Source: Firmicutes bacterium UBA5499
GTDB taxonomy: Bacteria; Bacillota; DTU084
Direction: 5' to 3'
NCBI GenBank assembly: GCA_002426275.1
Contig: DIPB01000068.1
Span: 2,578 to 10,333 of the forward strand
Length of the DNA stretch: 7,756 nt
In this document: positions 5,461-7,756 of the stretch, in pieces
How the letters are laid out: every line of letters begins with the position of its first letter
Position numbering within the stretch: position 1 is the stretch's first letter
The notes under the pieces: generated by a model
The model's input: the letters and a program-made list of their open reading frames with translations, nothing else
What the model was told of the DNA's origin: nothing
Database searches by the model: none
Position numbers and translations under genes: made by a program

Positions 5461-7185
5461 TCAAAACCGCCAGCCGATGGCTTCCGAGCGGAGCCTTAAG
5501 AAATTGCTGTAGATACCGGGCCGACCCGCCAGTTCGTCATGGGTTCCGCGCTGGACGATCCGGCCGTCGGCCACCACCAGGATCTGGTCGACGTCCCGCA
5601 CAGTCGTAAGCCTGTGCGCGATGGTAATGAGAGTCTTCCCGCGCGTCAGCTCCCGGATGGCCGCGAGAAGCGCGTGTTCGTTTTCCGGATCCACGCTTGA
5701 AGTGGCCTCGTCAAGAATGACGATGGGCGCGTTTTTGAGGATGGCGCGGGCAATGGAAATGCGCTGTTTTTCCCCGCCTGACAGGGTGGAGCCGCTTTCG
5801 CCGATCACGGTATTGTAACCGTTCGGCAGAGCGGAAATAAAGTCATGGCAGCGGGCACGCTTCGCCGCTTCCACAACCTGTTCGCGGGACGCATCTGAGT
5901 TGCCGAACCGGATATTGTTTTCAATCGTGTCGTGAAACAGATACACGTTCTGAAACACCATGGAGATGCATTTAAGCAGGCTGTCCGCGGTACCGCCCTT
6001 CACATTTTTTCCGCCCAAGAGCACTTCGCCGGACTGCACATCCCAGAACCGCGCAATGAGGTTGCAAAGCGTTGTCTTGCCGCTGCCCGACGGGCCCACG
6101 ATGGCGCAGGTGCTGCCTTGGGGCACTTTGAGGGAAACCTGGTCGATGACCGTGCGGCTGTCGTAAGCAAAGGATACGTCTTTCAGCTCGATATCGAAGT
6201 TGCTGGGATTTAGCTCCCGCTCCGTTGTATCCATGTCTGGGATATCGGCGACGGCCTCCAGCCGGTCAAGCTCAGTATTGATCTTTTTGCTCAAAAAGGC
6301 TCCGTCGCCCATCTGCTCGAATTCCGAATAAACGAGAAAGGCGGACACCAAAAACATCAAGCAGTATGGCAGCGTGATTGTTCCGGTAAGATAGAGGAAA
6401 GACGCCAGAAATAGCATCCCGCAGCCCGTGATCTTGAACACGCAGGTATAGCCTTTCAGAAGCCCTGCAGCGGCGCGCTCCTGTTCCCAGTCTGCCAACC
6501 TTTTACGGCCAAAGGCGTCATAAACCGCTCCCGCACTTTCTCCCGCGCGGGAGAAAGCTCTGAGCACGGAGATTCCCCGTATGTACTCCAGGGATTGGAT
6601 CACCAGGTTCTCCTGAGCTGCCAACACCCGCGGAGTATGCTTTGCGGCCCTGAGCTGGATCACATGTAACACTACCATGCCAGCCGCCAGCCCCGCAAGG
6701 GACAACAGCGCCATCGGCGGACTGATGAAAAGAAAGACCGCGGTGACGACCAGCGCCATGAACACGCCCCCGGTCAGGTCCGCAATGGCCAGCATAGAGT
6801 ATTGCTCCAGCTCCACGATGGTAGAGGTAAGGACCGTTTGGATCGTCCCCAGCCGCTGCTCCGAGAAGTAGCCCAAGGGCGCCTTTTTCATCCTTTCGCC
6901 GATTTGTAAGCGGTAATCCCTGAACATATCGAAACCCTTGGCGCTCATGGCGATATCCATCAGCCACTGGAACAGAAAACGGCCCAGCACGCTGCCGATG
7001 AGGACATAAAGGGCGGAAAGAATGAGCCCCGGCGTCAGAGCGTCCAGATTTTCTGCCACGATATAGACCGCCAGGAGCATCACGGCCATGGAAACACTCT
7101 TTAAAAAATTAAACAAAATTCCAAGATAAATGCGCGGGCGGTTTCTCCCGGCAATGGCAAGAATGCGGCGGATCATTTTAAGCAT
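5461..7185 (-). CDS. ABC exporter-fold half-transporter (permease-ATPase)
   Basis: A 574-residue half-transporter with an N-terminal membrane domain and a C-terminal ATPase. Membrane segments are near residues 19-43, 54-76, 131-154, 156-177, 244-268 and 271-287. ATPase motifs are A-loop Tyr341, Walker A GPSGSGKT (364-371), Q-loop Gln412, signature LSGGE (468-472), Walker B ILDE with catalytic Glu493, and H-loop His524; all are intact. The start at ATG 7185 has GGAGTGA upstream and overlaps the end of the other ABC gene by eight bases, so the two products most likely form a heterodimer. The pair resembles the group containing the YbtPQ and IrtAB siderophore transporters, which import despite an exporter fold, but drug or peptide export cannot be excluded. 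Substrate unknown. Confidence 0.93.
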   Translation of the reverse strand: MLKMIRRILAIAGRNRPRIYLGILFNFLKSVSMAVMLLAVYIVAENLDALTPGLILSALYVLIGSVLGRFLFQWLMDIAMSAKGFDMFRDYRLQIGERMKKAPLGYFSEQRLGTIQTVLTSTIVELEQYSMLAIADLTGGVFMALVVTAVFLFISPPMALLSLAGLAAGMVVLHVIQLRAAKHTPRVLAAQENLVIQSLEYIRGISVLRAFSRAGESAGAVYDAFGRKRLADWEQERAAAGLLKGYTCVFKITGCGMLFLASFLYLTGTITLPYCLMFLVSAFLVYSEFEQMGDGAFLSKKINTELDRLEAVADIPDMDTTERELNPSNFDIELKDVSFAYDSRTVIDQVSLKVPQGSTCAIVGPSGSGKTTLCNLIARFWDVQSGEVLLGGKNVKGGTADSLLKCISMVFQNVYLFHDTIENNIRFGNSDASREQVVEAAKRARCHDFISALPNGYNTVIGESGSTLSGGEKQRISIARAILKNAPIVILDEATSSVDPENEHALLAAIRELTRGKTLITIAHRLTTVRDVDQILVVADGRIVQRGTHDELAGRPGIYSNFLRLRSEAIGWRF

Positions 7186-7756
7186 ATTGCTTCACTCCTT
7201 CCACGACGCGGTCGATCGCCCCGATATGTTCCTCCCACATCGTCCGATACAGCGGGCAGCTTGAGAGCAACTCATCTTGGATCCCCCGGCCGACGATTTC
7301 GCCGCCCTCCACCACCAGGATTTGTGTCGCGCCGCAAATGGTGCTCAGACGGTGGGCAACGACCACCAATGTCTTGCCTCGGATTAGCTTGCCGATGGCC
7401 TGCTGGATGAGAGATTCGCTTTCCGGATCTGCATAGGCCGTCGCCTCGTCCAAAATGACCACTGAAGCTTTTTTTAGCATGGCGCGGGCGATGGTAATGC
7501 GTTGCCGTTCCCCGCCGGAAAGCCGGTCTCCGGCATCGCCGGCAAGGGTGTTGTATCCTTGAGGGAGCCCCACGATAAAGTCATGACAGTTAGCCGCTTT
7601 TGCTGCCGCTTCGATCTCATCGTCGGTGGCGTCCTTACTGCCGATGCGGATGTTGTCCCGGATGGACATGTCGAAAAGAAAATTGTCCTGCGCCACATAG
7701 CTTACCTCGCTCATCAGTTGGTCGAAGGGAATTTCCCGGATGTCCTTCCCGCCGTA
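7178..7756 (-). CDS. ABC half-transporter, C-terminal part (cut by window edge)
   Basis: The reading frame runs open to the last base, so the gene continues beyond the window. 192 residues are visible, beginning within the ATPase domain after Walker A. They include the Q-loop (YVAQDNFLF), signature LSGGE, Walker B VILDE with the catalytic Glu present, a D-loop reading ATAYADPES, and the H-loop His (VVAHRLST). The Ala-Asp-Pro D-loop differs from the Val-Asp-Pro of its partner, a type I associate with one half of YbtPQ/IrtAB-like heterodimers. An internal ATG at 7714 is not the true start. It overlaps the downstream ABC gene by eight bases and should be its heterodimer partner. Membrane domain and Walker A are not in the window. 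Confidence 0.92.
   Translation of the reverse strand, partial: YGGKDIREIPFDQLMSEVSYVAQDNFLFDMSIRDNIRIGSKDATDDEIEAAAKAANCHDFIVGLPQGYNTLAGDAGDRLSGGERQRITIARAMLKKASVVILDEATAYADPESESLIQQAIGKLIRGKTLVVVAHRLSTICGATQILVVEGGEIVGRGIQDELLSSCPLYRTMWEEHIGAIDRVVEGVKQYA

Noticed and set aside
6518..6967. 149-codon alternative frame within the ABC transporter gene
   Set aside because: Same strand but another frame of a clearly conserved membrane domain; its Gly/Arg-rich translation is typical of a shadow frame.

Overview
The window looks like one complete 7.8 kb contig from an anaerobic Firmicutes-type bacterium, possibly a Negativicutes-like lineage (inference). The reasons are a ComFB homologue, a GyrI-like protein of the clostridial type, strong GGAGG-type ribosome binding sites, and an unfused umuD-umuC pair. 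Base composition is moderate to high in GC in the genes and AT-rich in the intergenic regions. The right edge cuts a gene. The left edge begins exactly at one arm of a perfect inverted repeat, which suggests a contig end.

Layout. Positions 24-1114 (+) hold a translationally coupled pair: a GyrI-like small-molecule-binding protein and a five-helix membrane protein. A ComFB-family gene (1128-1409, -) faces them. An AT-rich regulatory region (1410-1789) lies between comFB and a tightly packed + strand operon: umuD (1790), umuC (2226) and a DUF72 gene (3485-4285). UmuD and UmuC carry all their expected catalytic residues and should form a mutagenic translesion polymerase (Pol V type). The DUF72 protein overlaps umuC and ends in a peptide resembling a sliding-clamp-binding motif, so it may be a lesion-bypass accessory.

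Positions 4286-5460 contain no intact large gene but are not empty. On the - strand there is a readable but broken DtxR/MntR-family metalloregulator (4431-4849), with an amber codon at a conserved Tyr and a later frameshift. There is also a decayed piece of an ABC ATPase domain (5180-5336) whose Walker B glutamate has become Gly. A short open frame with a helix-turn-helix-like stretch (4889-5089, +), a 35-residue open frame (4314-4421, -) and several hairpins fill the rest.

Positions 5461-7756 (-) hold two overlapping ABC exporter-fold half-transporter genes, the upstream one cut by the window edge. They probably form a heterodimer. The pair resembles the group containing siderophore transporters such as YbtPQ/IrtAB, and a dead metal regulator nearby is consistent with a metal-uptake locus that is being remodelled; that link is inference.

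The main items for a second look are the DUF72 clamp-like tail, a terminator-like 16/17 bp hairpin inside the DUF72 gene, the hidden DtxR pseudogene, the ABC relic, and the perfect inverted repeat at the left edge.
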